A DNA stretch of 64,000 bases from Halomonas dongshanensis (GTDB lineage: Bacteria > Pseudomonadota > Gammaproteobacteria > Pseudomonadales > Halomonadaceae): assembly GCF_024790395.1 (NCBI RefSeq), contig NZ_JAJISC010000004.1, positions 124,001 through 188,000 of the forward strand. Direction: 5' to 3'. The notes beneath the pieces were generated by a model. The model was not told the origin of the DNA. It saw only the letters and a program-made list of their open reading frames with translations, and did no database searches. Both the position numbers and the translations under genes were made by a program. Every line of letters starts with the position of its first letter. Positions within the stretch are counted from its first letter, which is position 1. Below are positions 46,490 to 55,383 of this stretch, one piece after another.

Positions 46490-48343
46490 TTATCTCCCTG
46501 GCCAAAAATCCCCTCCCTCCCACATTAGCAGTGCCGCAAGCACCAGGGCCAATGCCATCATCAGCCCACCGACGTGATGGCGCAGCCACGCCTCGGCGAA
46601 TAGGCAGCGCTGCACCGCTGCCATGGCGCGGCGCTCCCACTTAAGCGCTAGCTCGACGCAAGCCTGCTTCATCCGCGCCAAACGCTCGCCGACTTGCGCA
46701 AGCGGCCGATACAGCGCGCGTGCAGCCACCGCGTAGAGCCACCAGGCATCGCCCGCTGGCGGCAGGCGGCCCCGCCTTCGGTGCAGTAGCGCCACCGCGC
46801 ACGCCACCATGAATACACCTGCCAACAGCGGCCAAACGAGGCCCCACCACTCCTTGAGCGGCGGCACCGGGCTTGCCTGGGGAAGCGGCAGCCATAAGGG
46901 AGCGGTGAGCGCAGCCGCAAGTGCCAATAGCCAGCCGCCCTGCTGGTAGCCGTCGCTGCCGCCTACCTGACGCCGCTGCCACTGGCGCCACAGCGCCACG
47001 CTCATAAGGGCCGCCGTGCCGATGGCCGCAAAGGTCAATAACTTGATGAGCAGCGCGTGTTCGGCCTCATAGAGCGCGCTCTTGAAGCTCCATTTACTCA
47101 CCATGCCTGCCGCTAATGCCCCGGTCAGCGACAGTCCGGGCAGCGCCAAAAGCGCCCACAGAAGCGGCACTGGCCAGCGCGGTGAGTGCTCGCTGATGCT
47201 GGTACCCAGAAACAGCGCCCCTTTGGCCAAGGCGTGATGGGCGGCAAAGAGCGCAACGGCGGGCCACAGCAGCGACCACACCTCAGGCGTGACGAGCCCT
47301 ACGCCAACCAGCGCCGTCAGCATGCCCATCTGACTGATGCTCGAATAGGCCAGCACGGCCTTGGGGTGGCGCTGCCACACCCCGTAGAGCGCCGCCGCAA
47401 AGGCCGCGATGAGCCCCACTGCGAGAATCCCCTGGCCCAACGCCACAAGCCCCCCTTGAGTCGAAACATCGCCCAGGGGCAAAACGTTGATCCAGCCTAA
47501 AAGCCCCGCCTTGATCATCGCCCCGCTCAGCACGGCGCTGGCGGGCGCTGGGGCAACCGGATGTGCCAGCGGTAGCCACACGTGCAGGCCCACTACGCCA
47601 GCTTTCACCCCAAAGCCGACGAACAGCAGAAGCGCCATCCATATACCTGCATCGGCGCTGGCGATGCCCTCGCGCACGCCCGAAAGCGTCAGCGTTTCCG
47701 CCGCCCCCGCTGCCCATAAAAGCCCGGCCAGAATGAACGCTTCGCCCATCACCGCCAGAATCAGATAGACGCGCCCACCGCGCCACGCCTCCTGCGTTGC
47801 TGCCTGTACCACCAAGGGGTAAGCAGCGAAGGTCATCAGCGCAAAGCCAAAATAGAAGCTGGCGATATCCTGAGCCAAAATCAGCAGCGCATTACCGGCA
47901 AACGCCAGGGGCCAGAACAGCGCCAACACAAAGGTCCCCCGCCGCTTTTCAGCGCTGGCACTGCGTTCAGGCAGTGTCTCGTCCTTGAAATCGGCTGTGA
48001 GATCGCCCTTGAAATACCCCTTGGCATGTACGGCGGCCAGCGTCCACAAAAGGGCCGTGAACAACAGCCAAGGGCGCGTCAGCGGTGTGAGCTCCCATAA
48101 CCCACCGAGCATGAACCCCTCCCACTGCCAGCGCGCTTCGCCGCTCACCGCAAGCAAGAGCGCGGGCCAAGAGGCGCTGACCCAAAGCCAGGAGAAGGGC
48201 CTAAACACGCGGCTGAAACGAAGGGAAAGGTCACTAGCAACGCCTGGAGCTTTCTCAGGGCGCGGGCTCAGGCGCGCGGCCAGCGTCAGCGCCGCCACGG
48301 CAAGCGGCCACAACAGCGCGAGCACGAAGAGCAGCGTCGTCAT
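46490..48343 (-). CDS. Antiporter-like membrane subunit lacking the TM5 glutamate (NuoL/M/HyfB superfamily)
   Basis: 617 residues with about 14 membrane helices plus a long C-terminal part with an extra helix near the end. The TM7 lysine is kept (VGFGVKAGVVGLHVWLP), as is MIKAGLLG. The TM5 glutamate of proton-pumping relatives is replaced: FYFGFALMTFAAYP has Ala (residue 168) where the next gene has Glu in IFYELLTLSTYP. It may have a structural or modified transport role. The start ATG at 48341-48343 overlaps the upstream stop by 4 bp. Confidence 0.85.
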   Translation of the reverse strand: MTTLLFVLALLWPLAVAALTLAARLSPRPEKAPGVASDLSLRFSRVFRPFSWLWVSASWPALLLAVSGEARWQWEGFMLGGLWELTPLTRPWLLFTALLWTLAAVHAKGYFKGDLTADFKDETLPERSASAEKRRGTFVLALFWPLAFAGNALLILAQDIASFYFGFALMTFAAYPLVVQAATQEAWRGGRVYLILAVMGEAFILAGLLWAAGAAETLTLSGVREGIASADAGIWMALLLFVGFGVKAGVVGLHVWLPLAHPVAPAPASAVLSGAMIKAGLLGWINVLPLGDVSTQGGLVALGQGILAVGLIAAFAAALYGVWQRHPKAVLAYSSISQMGMLTALVGVGLVTPEVWSLLWPAVALFAAHHALAKGALFLGTSISEHSPRWPVPLLWALLALPGLSLTGALAAGMVSKWSFKSALYEAEHALLIKLLTFAAIGTAALMSVALWRQWQRRQVGGSDGYQQGGWLLALAAALTAPLWLPLPQASPVPPLKEWWGLVWPLLAGVFMVACAVALLHRRRGRLPPAGDAWWLYAVAARALYRPLAQVGERLARMKQACVELALKWERRAMAAVQRCLFAEAWLRHHVGGLMMALALVLAALLMWEGGDFWPGR

Positions 48344-49845
48344 GGCAGATACTCCTCGACTGCAACCCGCGTGGCCCACTCGAGCGGGCTATAGGGCAAC
48401 CCGGCGAAAAGCCCCGCCCCCAGGCTAATCGCGGCGGTGAATACGGCCGGCCAAAGTAGCCAAGCGCTGGTTTCCAAGCGCCCGTGGCGCTGCTCATTGG
48501 GCCAGGCCTTGCCGCTTTCCGTCGGCGCCGGACGAAACCAGAGGCGATAGATCAGTGGCAAAAAATAGACCGCGTTCAGCGCGCTGCTGGCCACCAATAC
48601 CGCCACCACCCAGAGCATGTTGGCCTCCACGGCACCAATGCCCAAATACCACTTGGTGATGAACCCAGCCGTGGGCGGCAGGCCGATCATGCCGAAAGCA
48701 CCCAGCGTAAAGGCCACGCTGGTCAGCGGCATACGCCTTCCTGCGCCGTCGAGCTCGTCGATACGGTGAATACCGAGTTCCTCGGCGTAGCTCCCGGCGC
48801 AGAAAAACAGCGTGATCTTCATCAACCCCTGATGCAGCAGATGCGCCAAGGCCCCGATGGTGCCAAAGGGGCCGAACAGGCTCACCCCCAGCACCACGTA
48901 GGAGACCTGGCTGATGGTAGAAAATGCCAAGCGCGGCTTGAGTTCGGTCTGGGCGATGGCCCGCAGCGAGCCGTAGAGAATGGTGATCGAGGCCGCCACG
49001 GCCAGCCCCGTCATCACCCCCAGCGCCACGCTAAGCTCGATGCCGTAGAGATCGTAGATAACGCGCAGAATGCCGAAGGCCCCGGCCTTGACCACCGCCA
49101 CGGCGTGCAACAGCGCGCTTACCGGCGCTGGCGCCACCATCGCTCTGGGTAGCCAGCCGTGTAGCGGCACCATCGCCGCCTTCACCGCGAGGCCCCCTAC
49201 CAGCAGAGCAAAAATTAGCGTCAACAGTCCGCGATGGTCGTCGAGATAAGGCGCAAGCCCACGCTCGGAAGAGAAGGAGTGATCGCCCGTCAGGCTATAA
49301 AGCATCGCCACGCCAAGCAGCAAGACAACGCCCGCCGTTACCGTATAGCGCAGGTAGATACGCCCGGCATTGAGCGCGTCTGGCGTTCCCTTGTGGACGA
49401 CCAGCGGGTAGGTGGAGAGCGTGAGCAGCTCATAAAAAATCAAGAAGGTGAAAAGATTGTCGGCCAGGGCGATGCCGAAGGTGCTGGTCACGCAGAGCCC
49501 AAAGAAGCCAAAAAAGCGCTTTTGGTTGGGCGAGCGCCCGAGATAACCAATGGCATACAGCGTGGTGCAGAGCCATAGCAGCGACGAAAGCCCGGCGAAC
49601 ATGATGCCTAGCGCGTCGCCGCGCAATACGAAGTCCACCCCGCCGATGACCTGAAAACGCAGGGTATCTTCGATGCCGTCGGCAATACGCCGCACCATTA
49701 GCACTACCAGCGCGATCTTGGCGATGGCCGCCGCCAGGTTGATCGCGGTACGCAGCCGCCAGGCGCGCTCGGGCAACGTGAAGATCACGGCAGCGGCGAC
49801 GAGCGACGTCGCCAGCGCCAACAGCGGCAACCAGGCGGCGTTCAT
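48340..49845 (-). CDS. Proton-translocating antiporter subunit (NuoM/MrpD-like)
   Basis: 501 residues, about 14 helices. Conserved ion-path residues are present: Glu in IFYELLTLSTYP, Lys in GLAVKAAMVPLHGWLP, and Lys/His in LLHAVAVVKAGAFG. It belongs to the superfamily shared by complex I, Mrp antiporters and membrane hydrogenases. ATGA overlaps on both sides (with 49842-51332 and 46490-48343) indicate a single translationally coupled operon. Confidence 0.88.
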   Translation of the reverse strand: MNAAWLPLLALATSLVAAAVIFTLPERAWRLRTAINLAAAIAKIALVVLMVRRIADGIEDTLRFQVIGGVDFVLRGDALGIMFAGLSSLLWLCTTLYAIGYLGRSPNQKRFFGFFGLCVTSTFGIALADNLFTFLIFYELLTLSTYPLVVHKGTPDALNAGRIYLRYTVTAGVVLLLGVAMLYSLTGDHSFSSERGLAPYLDDHRGLLTLIFALLVGGLAVKAAMVPLHGWLPRAMVAPAPVSALLHAVAVVKAGAFGILRVIYDLYGIELSVALGVMTGLAVAASITILYGSLRAIAQTELKPRLAFSTISQVSYVVLGVSLFGPFGTIGALAHLLHQGLMKITLFFCAGSYAEELGIHRIDELDGAGRRMPLTSVAFTLGAFGMIGLPPTAGFITKWYLGIGAVEANMLWVVAVLVASSALNAVYFLPLIYRLWFRPAPTESGKAWPNEQRHGRLETSAWLLWPAVFTAAISLGAGLFAGLPYSPLEWATRVAVEEYLP

Positions 49846-51332
49846 GCGCTTGCTCCTTGTAACAGCGACAGAGGATAGTGCGCCCAGAGCCCCAGCAGCA
49901 GCGCCGCCAGCGCCAGCAGTAGCGCGCCACCCTCCATACCCGGCGCCAGTGGTCGATAGGTTTTACGCGGTGCCGATTCGATGAACGAGTAACGAAATAG
50001 CCGAAAGACGTAAGCCGCGCTAAGCAGCGTACCCAGCAGCAGCGCGGCAATCGCCCACCAGAGATCTGCCAGTAGCATGGCCTGCAACAGCTGCCACTTG
50101 GCGGTAAAGCCCGCGCTCGGCGGAAGCCCCATGAGCGTGACGGACGCGATACCGAAGACCAGAAGCGAAAGCGGCAAACGGCGGCTGGTACCGGCAAGCC
50201 CAGCCAGCGTGCTCTCCCCCGTAGCCAAAATCAGGTTACCTGCGGCCATGAACATCGCCGCCTTGGCAAGCGCGTGGCCCAAAAGCTGCAGCCAGAAGCC
50301 TTGCCAGGCCAGCGTTTGCACCTCGGGCGCCATCTCCGGGCCAAGCAGCAGCGGAAAAGCGAGCATCAAATAGCCAAGCTGAGCGACGGTCGAGGCCGCT
50401 ACCAAGGTTTTCAAGGAGTCGGCCCGCCAGGCGGCAAGGCTACCCCAGACGATGGCAAGCGCGCCCAGCAACCCCAGCAGCAAAGGCGCTACGTGACTCT
50501 CAGGAATCAGCAGGCTCCAGAGCATCAACAGTAGATACAGCGAGGCCTTCACCACCAGTGCTGCGTGCAGCGCGCTAACCGGCGTCCAGGCGCTGGCGTG
50601 TACCGGCGTGAGCCACGCATGCAGAGGAAAAAGCGCGGCCTTGGTAGCCAATCCCGCGCCGAGCAGGGCCGCTGCAAGCCACGCCACGGGCTCGGGGGCG
50701 ACGACCTCGGTAAGCTGGGCGAGTTCGAGTGAGCCCCAGTGCGCCAATATTAGCGCCACGCCAAGTAGATAGAGCAGCGACCCCACTAGCGCCACCAGCA
50801 GGTAACGTAGCCCCGCAAGCAGCGCCTCGGCCTTGCCCGAGAGCAAGAGCATGCCCACTGCGGTGAGCCCCATGAGTTCGAGGCCGAGATAGAGCGACAG
50901 CAGGTCGGCAGCAAGCCAGATCACGCTCAAGCTCGACAAGAGCACGCCCCACAGCGGCCACAGCCAGCGCGAGCGCCCCGCCGACTCATCGAGGCGGCAA
51001 AGCCCGGCGGTGTATAGCGCCGCCACCACGCCGATCAGTTGGGTGACGACGACCAGCAGCGCCGCCACGCCGTTGAGGCGCAGCGCCAGCGTCACGTCAT
51101 CGAAAGACACCGACCACGTCAACAAGGCTACGCCCTGTACGGCCTGGAACAGCGCCGCGCCCGATGCCAGCAGCGGCAGCGCCGCCAGCAGCACGACCCA
51201 AGCGCGGCGTGGCGGACGCAGCGCGGCAAGCCCGCCCAACATCAACGGCAGCACTAACGCGGCCAACAGCGCCCAGCTCTCGCCCGGCTCGGGCGCAAAC
51301 GTGGCGGCCTCCCAGCCCCAGCGCCAGTTCAT
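49842..51332 (-). CDS. Proton-translocating antiporter subunit (NuoN/MrpD-like)
   Basis: 496 residues, about 14 helices. Glu in LYLGLELMGLTAVG and Lys in GLATKAALFPLHAWLTPVH and ALVVKASLY are all present, so this copy should be competent in proton transfer. Overlaps the next gene by ATGA and the upstream MbhD/NuoK-like gene by 4 bp. Confidence 0.88.
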   Translation of the reverse strand: MNWRWGWEAATFAPEPGESWALLAALVLPLMLGGLAALRPPRRAWVVLLAALPLLASGAALFQAVQGVALLTWSVSFDDVTLALRLNGVAALLVVVTQLIGVVAALYTAGLCRLDESAGRSRWLWPLWGVLLSSLSVIWLAADLLSLYLGLELMGLTAVGMLLLSGKAEALLAGLRYLLVALVGSLLYLLGVALILAHWGSLELAQLTEVVAPEPVAWLAAALLGAGLATKAALFPLHAWLTPVHASAWTPVSALHAALVVKASLYLLLMLWSLLIPESHVAPLLLGLLGALAIVWGSLAAWRADSLKTLVAASTVAQLGYLMLAFPLLLGPEMAPEVQTLAWQGFWLQLLGHALAKAAMFMAAGNLILATGESTLAGLAGTSRRLPLSLLVFGIASVTLMGLPPSAGFTAKWQLLQAMLLADLWWAIAALLLGTLLSAAYVFRLFRYSFIESAPRKTYRPLAPGMEGGALLLALAALLLGLWAHYPLSLLQGASA

Positions 51333-52030
51333 TGGGCCACCGTTTTATCGATATCAGGATCGAGGGCTTCGAGCCCCTCCAGGTGGTAGAGCCGTCGAAT
51401 CAATAGCGCCCCCAGAAGCGTTCCCAAAGCGGCGATGCAGAGCCCCACCAAAATCAGCAGTTGGGCGGCTAGCATCGGCCCTGCCATGCCCGCCAGCAGT
51501 ACGAACACGCCCGAACCCAAGACGTTGAAGGCCAGCAGACGGCGCAAGAGGTGGCGATGCAAAGCAAAAGCGCCGAGCGCGCAGGCCACCCAAACACCTG
51601 CCGCTATCAATAGCGGCTCCTCGCTGGGCGAAAGCGCCATGGCAGGCAGCGCATGGCGCACGCCAGCGGCCATCAGTACGAGCCAAAGCACGCTGAGGGC
51701 GAGACGCGTCACGCCATGGGAGAGCGGTACGGGGAAGCGGTCGTGTCGCGGCTTAAGGGCGGCTCCCGTGGGCAGCACGCCCAGGGCAAAGAGCAGGCTC
51801 GCCCCGCTGACGATGGCGCCCAAGAGCAGCTCGGCCAGGGCCAGCCAAGGCGTCGCCAGACGCCACCACGCCAGAGTCAGCAATAGCGCAAAGCCGATAA
51901 AGCACAGCGTCGCGCGCAGCAGGTGGCGGTCGAACAGGCAGACGAACGCGGCCAGCGTGAGGGCCACGGCCAGCAGCGTTTCGGTCATCTCGAAAGAAAC
52001 CATCATCGAATCCATCCGCCTTAGCATCAT
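51329..52030 (-). CDS. Fused MbhD-like and NuoK/MrpC-like membrane subunit
   Basis: 233 residues, about six or seven helices. The N-terminal half (about 15-90) resembles DUF4040/MbhD of Mrp and hydrogenase complexes, with the Glu in WLALAELLLGA. The C-terminal half (about 130-220) resembles NuoK/MrpC (AAGVWVACALGAFALH ... LILVGLCIAALG). Such subunits bridge antiporter subunits in larger complexes; here both are one chain. First gene of the operon; GAGAGGA lies just before the ATG at 52028-52030, and the next ATG (52027) is equally good. Confidence 0.75.
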   Translation of the reverse strand: MMLRRMDSMMVSFEMTETLLAVALTLAAFVCLFDRHLLRATLCFIGFALLLTLAWWRLATPWLALAELLLGAIVSGASLLFALGVLPTGAALKPRHDRFPVPLSHGVTRLALSVLWLVLMAAGVRHALPAMALSPSEEPLLIAAGVWVACALGAFALHRHLLRRLLAFNVLGSGVFVLLAGMAGPMLAAQLLILVGLCIAALGTLLGALLIRRLYHLEGLEALDPDIDKTVAQ

Positions 52031-52118
52031 TGCGTCCTCTCTGACGCTAGCTCACTGTGGCCTGCTTTGGCGTGGGTGTCGACCGTGGGCTTTCAACGCC
52101 CGGTGGTGCATTGAAAAC

Positions 52119-52784
52119 TCAGCTTAGGCGTTGACGCAGCCATTGGCCGATATCGTGGATCTGCTGGGGGCAGAGCGCATGGGCCATGGGGTATTGGTGA
52201 AAGTTGGGCGCATAGCCCAGCGCTTTGAGCTTGTCCAAAGCGCCACGCCCGAGGCTTTCGGGCACGATGGGGTCGAAGTTACCGTGGTGAATTTCGATGG
52301 GAAGCGCCCGATTGGCCTCGCTCGGCGCGAGGCTTTCGCCGGTGGCAAGATAGGTCGACATGGCAATCAGGCCACCCAGCGGCGCGGGAAAGGTCAGCGC
52401 TGCCTGATAGGCGACGGCACCGCCCTGGGAGAAACCGGCGACGATGATGCGCTCGCTGGCGATGCCCTGGTCGATCTGCTCCTGGATCAGCTCCTGCACC
52501 CGCACGGCGGATTTCTTGAGTTGAACTTCGTCGACCCGGCGGCCCAGGTCCATGGCGAGGATGTCGTACCAGGCGGGCATCACCATGCCACCGTTCACCG
52601 TGACCGGCAGGCGCGGCGCATGAGGCATGATGAAGCGCACGTTCAGCTGCGCCGGAAGCCCCAAGGCGGGTACCAGAGGCTCGAAATCGTGACCATCGGC
52701 GCCCAAGCCGTGAAGGATGAAGACGCAGGCATCCGCCGGTCGGCCGTGCTGAGGTTCGATGATCAGTTCGCCAGGTTCACTCAT
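52119..52784 (-). CDS. Carboxylesterase/phospholipase family alpha/beta hydrolase (YpfH/EstB-like)
   Basis: 221 residues. Nucleophile Ser in VAGFSQGGAVAYQ, Asp in GNFDPIVPES, His in YPMAHALCPQQ; the oxyanion region is ILHGLGADG. Cytoplasmic esterase with broad substrates. I chose the ATG at 52782-52784 (MSEPGELIIEPQHG); the frame is open 19 codons further upstream without a better site. Confidence 0.92.
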   Translation of the reverse strand: MSEPGELIIEPQHGRPADACVFILHGLGADGHDFEPLVPALGLPAQLNVRFIMPHAPRLPVTVNGGMVMPAWYDILAMDLGRRVDEVQLKKSAVRVQELIQEQIDQGIASERIIVAGFSQGGAVAYQAALTFPAPLGGLIAMSTYLATGESLAPSEANRALPIEIHHGNFDPIVPESLGRGALDKLKALGYAPNFHQYPMAHALCPQQIHDIGQWLRQRLS

Positions 52785-52918
52785 GGAGTTCTCTCGTGCT
52801 GTGTGCAGACAAAAATAGCGGGGGGAACGCAATCGCCCCAAAAGACGTACCCTAGCGTAAAGCCGCCCGCCCCGCGAGTGCGAACGCCCTTCTTCCCAGG
52901 GGGCTTTTCATTCTGGCA

Positions 52919-54688
52919 TTAAAATGGCCAAAAAAGCGGCACGAGGGTCACGACCACCGCGCCCGTCAACACGTTGAGCCCACCGCCCACGCGCGCAAAA
53001 TCACCGATACGGTAACCGCCGGGGCCGTGCACCATCAGGTTGGTTTGGTAGCCAAGCGGGGTGAGAAAGCTCGCCGAGGCGGCGTACATCACGGTCAAAA
53101 TGTAGGGCATTGGGCTCACGCCAAGGCTCTCGGCCCCGGCCATGACGATGGGAAAGATGATCACCGCAGCGGCATTGTTGGTGACCACCTCGGTCAGCAG
53201 CGCCACCACCAGATAGGTGCCCAAGAGCAATAGCCAAGGATTGCCGCCGACCAGATCCAAAAGCCCCCCCGCCATGGCCTGGGCCGCGCCGGAACTCTGC
53301 AGCGCCGCCCCAACGCCAAACGAGGCCGCAATGGTCAATAGCACCTGGGTATCCTGGCTGCGCTTGGCCGCCCCTACGCTACAGCAGCCGCTCATCACCG
53401 CGATGGCCGCACCCAGCATGGCGGCGTTGAGCATGCTGAGCACGCCCGTCGCCGCCAGAAAGATGGCCCCCAGCAGCAAAGCCCAGGCCAGCGGCGCTTT
53501 TTCGTGCACCGGGCGCGCCGAGCCGTTGAGCTCGCTGATCAACAAGAAGTCCTTGGATTGGCGGTGGCGCTCGATGAAGGGAGGGCGCGCTTCCAGCAGC
53601 AGCACATCGGAGGGCTGTAGACGTACCTGTCCCAAATTGCCCCGCACCCGCTCGCCGCCCCGGCAAATTGCCAGCACGGCGGCGCCGTAGAGGGTACGAA
53701 AGCGGCCATCGCGCAGGGTTTGGCCGATGAACTGGCACTGATCGGACACCACCGCCTCGACCAGACGGCGCTCCTTGAACTCCTTTTCCAGGCTTGACCC
53801 TGCATCGCGTGAGGGAATCAGCCCGCGAATCTGCTGAAGCTCCACCGCCGCGTCGCTGGTGCCTACGAACACCAAACGATCACCCGCTTTGAGACGCTCG
53901 CCAGGGCCGACCACGCTGACTACGTTACCGGCACGCTCGATCTCGACCAGAAAGAGCTCCTGCAGGTGGCGAAGCCCCGCTTCCTCTACCGTTTTATCCA
54001 CCAGCGCCCCTTCGGGGTCGACCTCCATCTCGATGGTGAACTCGCGTGGGTTGGCAAATACGCCGGACACGCTTTCACGCGCGGGCAGAAGCTTTGGCCC
54101 CAGGAGTATCAAATAGCCAAGCCCTACCAGCGCCACGGGAATGCCCACCCAGGCCAAATCGAACAGATGCAGATTGAGTTCAGGGTAGCGCTGGGTAACG
54201 AGGCCATAGACGACCAGGTTGGTACTCGAGCCGATCAGCGTGACCGTGCCGCCGAGGATGGAGGCAAAGCTCAGCGGCATCAAAAGCCGCTGCGGCGAAA
54301 GCTGCAAACGGCGGCTCCAGCTCATCACCGCAGGAATGTAGGTCGCCACCACCGGCGTATTGTTGAGAAAGGCGCTAAGCCCCGCCACCGGCAGTAAAAG
54401 ACGCGCCAAGGCGCTGCGCTCGCGCGTGGGACGGCCCAGCACGTAGCGAATGATCAAATCGATACCGCCGGTTTCGCGAATGCTCGCCACCAGCACGTAC
54501 ATGAAGGCTACGGTGAATAGCCCACTATTGGAGAAACCCGCCAGCGCCTGGTTGGTATCGATCACCCCCAACGTCAGTAGCAGGATCACGGCGCCGAGCA
54601 GAATCATGTCCGCCCCCAAACGCGTCAGCGCCATCAGGGGAAAAATGGTCATGACGACCCCGGTAGCGATCCAGGCATCCAACGACAT
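52919..54688 (-). CDS. SLC13-type anion transporter with two RCK_C domains
   Basis: 589 residues. N-terminal and C-terminal membrane halves are separated by two TrkA-C (RCK_C) domains (about 205-380), which probably sense a cytoplasmic ligand. Motifs SAFLNNTPVVATYIPAV and TNNAAAVIIFPIVMAGA mark the two hairpins of the DASS fold. Members move sulfate, citrate or dicarboxylates; the substrate is not clear. Stands alone, with a divergent tandem repeat region upstream. Confidence 0.9.
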   Translation of the reverse strand: MSLDAWIATGVVMTIFPLMALTRLGADMILLGAVILLLTLGVIDTNQALAGFSNSGLFTVAFMYVLVASIRETGGIDLIIRYVLGRPTRERSALARLLLPVAGLSAFLNNTPVVATYIPAVMSWSRRLQLSPQRLLMPLSFASILGGTVTLIGSSTNLVVYGLVTQRYPELNLHLFDLAWVGIPVALVGLGYLILLGPKLLPARESVSGVFANPREFTIEMEVDPEGALVDKTVEEAGLRHLQELFLVEIERAGNVVSVVGPGERLKAGDRLVFVGTSDAAVELQQIRGLIPSRDAGSSLEKEFKERRLVEAVVSDQCQFIGQTLRDGRFRTLYGAAVLAICRGGERVRGNLGQVRLQPSDVLLLEARPPFIERHRQSKDFLLISELNGSARPVHEKAPLAWALLLGAIFLAATGVLSMLNAAMLGAAIAVMSGCCSVGAAKRSQDTQVLLTIAASFGVGAALQSSGAAQAMAGGLLDLVGGNPWLLLLGTYLVVALLTEVVTNNAAAVIIFPIVMAGAESLGVSPMPYILTVMYAASASFLTPLGYQTNLMVHGPGGYRIGDFARVGGGLNVLTGAVVVTLVPLFWPF

Positions 54689-54819
54689 AAGGGTTTGATC
54701 CTTTCAGCATAAAACGGCAACGCACGAATGAGTTAGGCGACGACTAGGCTCATTGTGCCGTGATTTACATATGCTAAAAAGTTATTTTTAGAAACAAATT
54801 AAGAAGACAAAGGAATATG

Positions 54820-54870
54820 GTGAGGAGTGAGGAGTGAGGAGTGAGGAGTGAGGAGTGAGGAGTGAGGAGT
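54820..54870. repeat. Heptanucleotide tandem repeat
   Basis: GTGAGGA occurs seven times head to tail (54820-54868), then GT. It lies 130-180 bp upstream of the SLC13-type gene start and after the cold-shock terminator. Copy number may vary by slippage. Confidence 0.95.
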
Positions 54871-54900
54871 TAGTCAGTATTCGCTTGGCAAACGTCAGGC

Positions 54901-54930
54901 AACAAAAAACCCCGCCGAAGCGAGGTTTTT
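54901..54930 (-). terminator. Rho-independent terminator of the cold-shock gene
   Basis: On the minus strand, AAAAACCTCGC, loop TTCG, GCGGGGTTTTTTGTT. One mismatch in the stem, strong T-run. It lies about 47 bp after the csp stop. Confidence 0.88.
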
Positions 54931-54976
54931 CGAGGACATCAGCGCGAAGGCGCCGATGCCTCCATCAAAGTGGGAA

Positions 54977-55183
54977 TTAACCCAGGACTTTGATGTTGGA
55001 AGCCTGAAGGCCTTTTTTACCCTGGGTGACGTCGAAGGAAACCTTCTGGCCGTCTTGCAGAGTTTTGAAGCCGTCAGCTTGAATCTCGGAGAAGTGCGCG
55101 AACAGGTCGTCGCCGTTGTCGTCCGGAGAGATGAAGCCGAAACCTTTAGTGTCGTTGAACCATTTAACGGTACCAGTTGCCAT
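54977..55183 (-). CDS. Cold-shock domain protein (CspA family)
   Basis: 68 residues, single OB fold. RNP1 KGFGFIS and RNP2 DLFAHFSEI are intact, so it should bind single-stranded RNA. Start [11 protein letters not shown] at 55181-55183 with GAGGA upstream; the frame is open 29 codons further. About 200 bp of untranslated sequence precede it, room for the long structured leader seen in csp genes. Confidence 0.95.
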   Translation of the reverse strand: MATGTVKWFNDTKGFGFISPDDNGDDLFAHFSEIQADGFKTLQDGQKVSFDVTQGKKGLQASNIKVLG

Positions 55184-55383
55184 GATCGAAATCCTCGATT
55201 TAGCTTTAAGTAGAGCCGGGGAAATACCCGAGTTACAGTGGGTAAAACAAGAAACTTGGACCAGACTCAAACGCTTACGGGCGTTTCGATAGTACTGACA
55301 ACGTTCGACTTGCTAACCTACTGTTTGCAGCATGCGCCTTGTTGTAACGCACGTCAACACTGTACTCGAAAAAAATGTCAGCG

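Noticed and set aside
54820..54870. CRISPR array
   Set aside because: The repeat unit is 7 bp without spacers and no cas gene is near; it is a simple tandem repeat.
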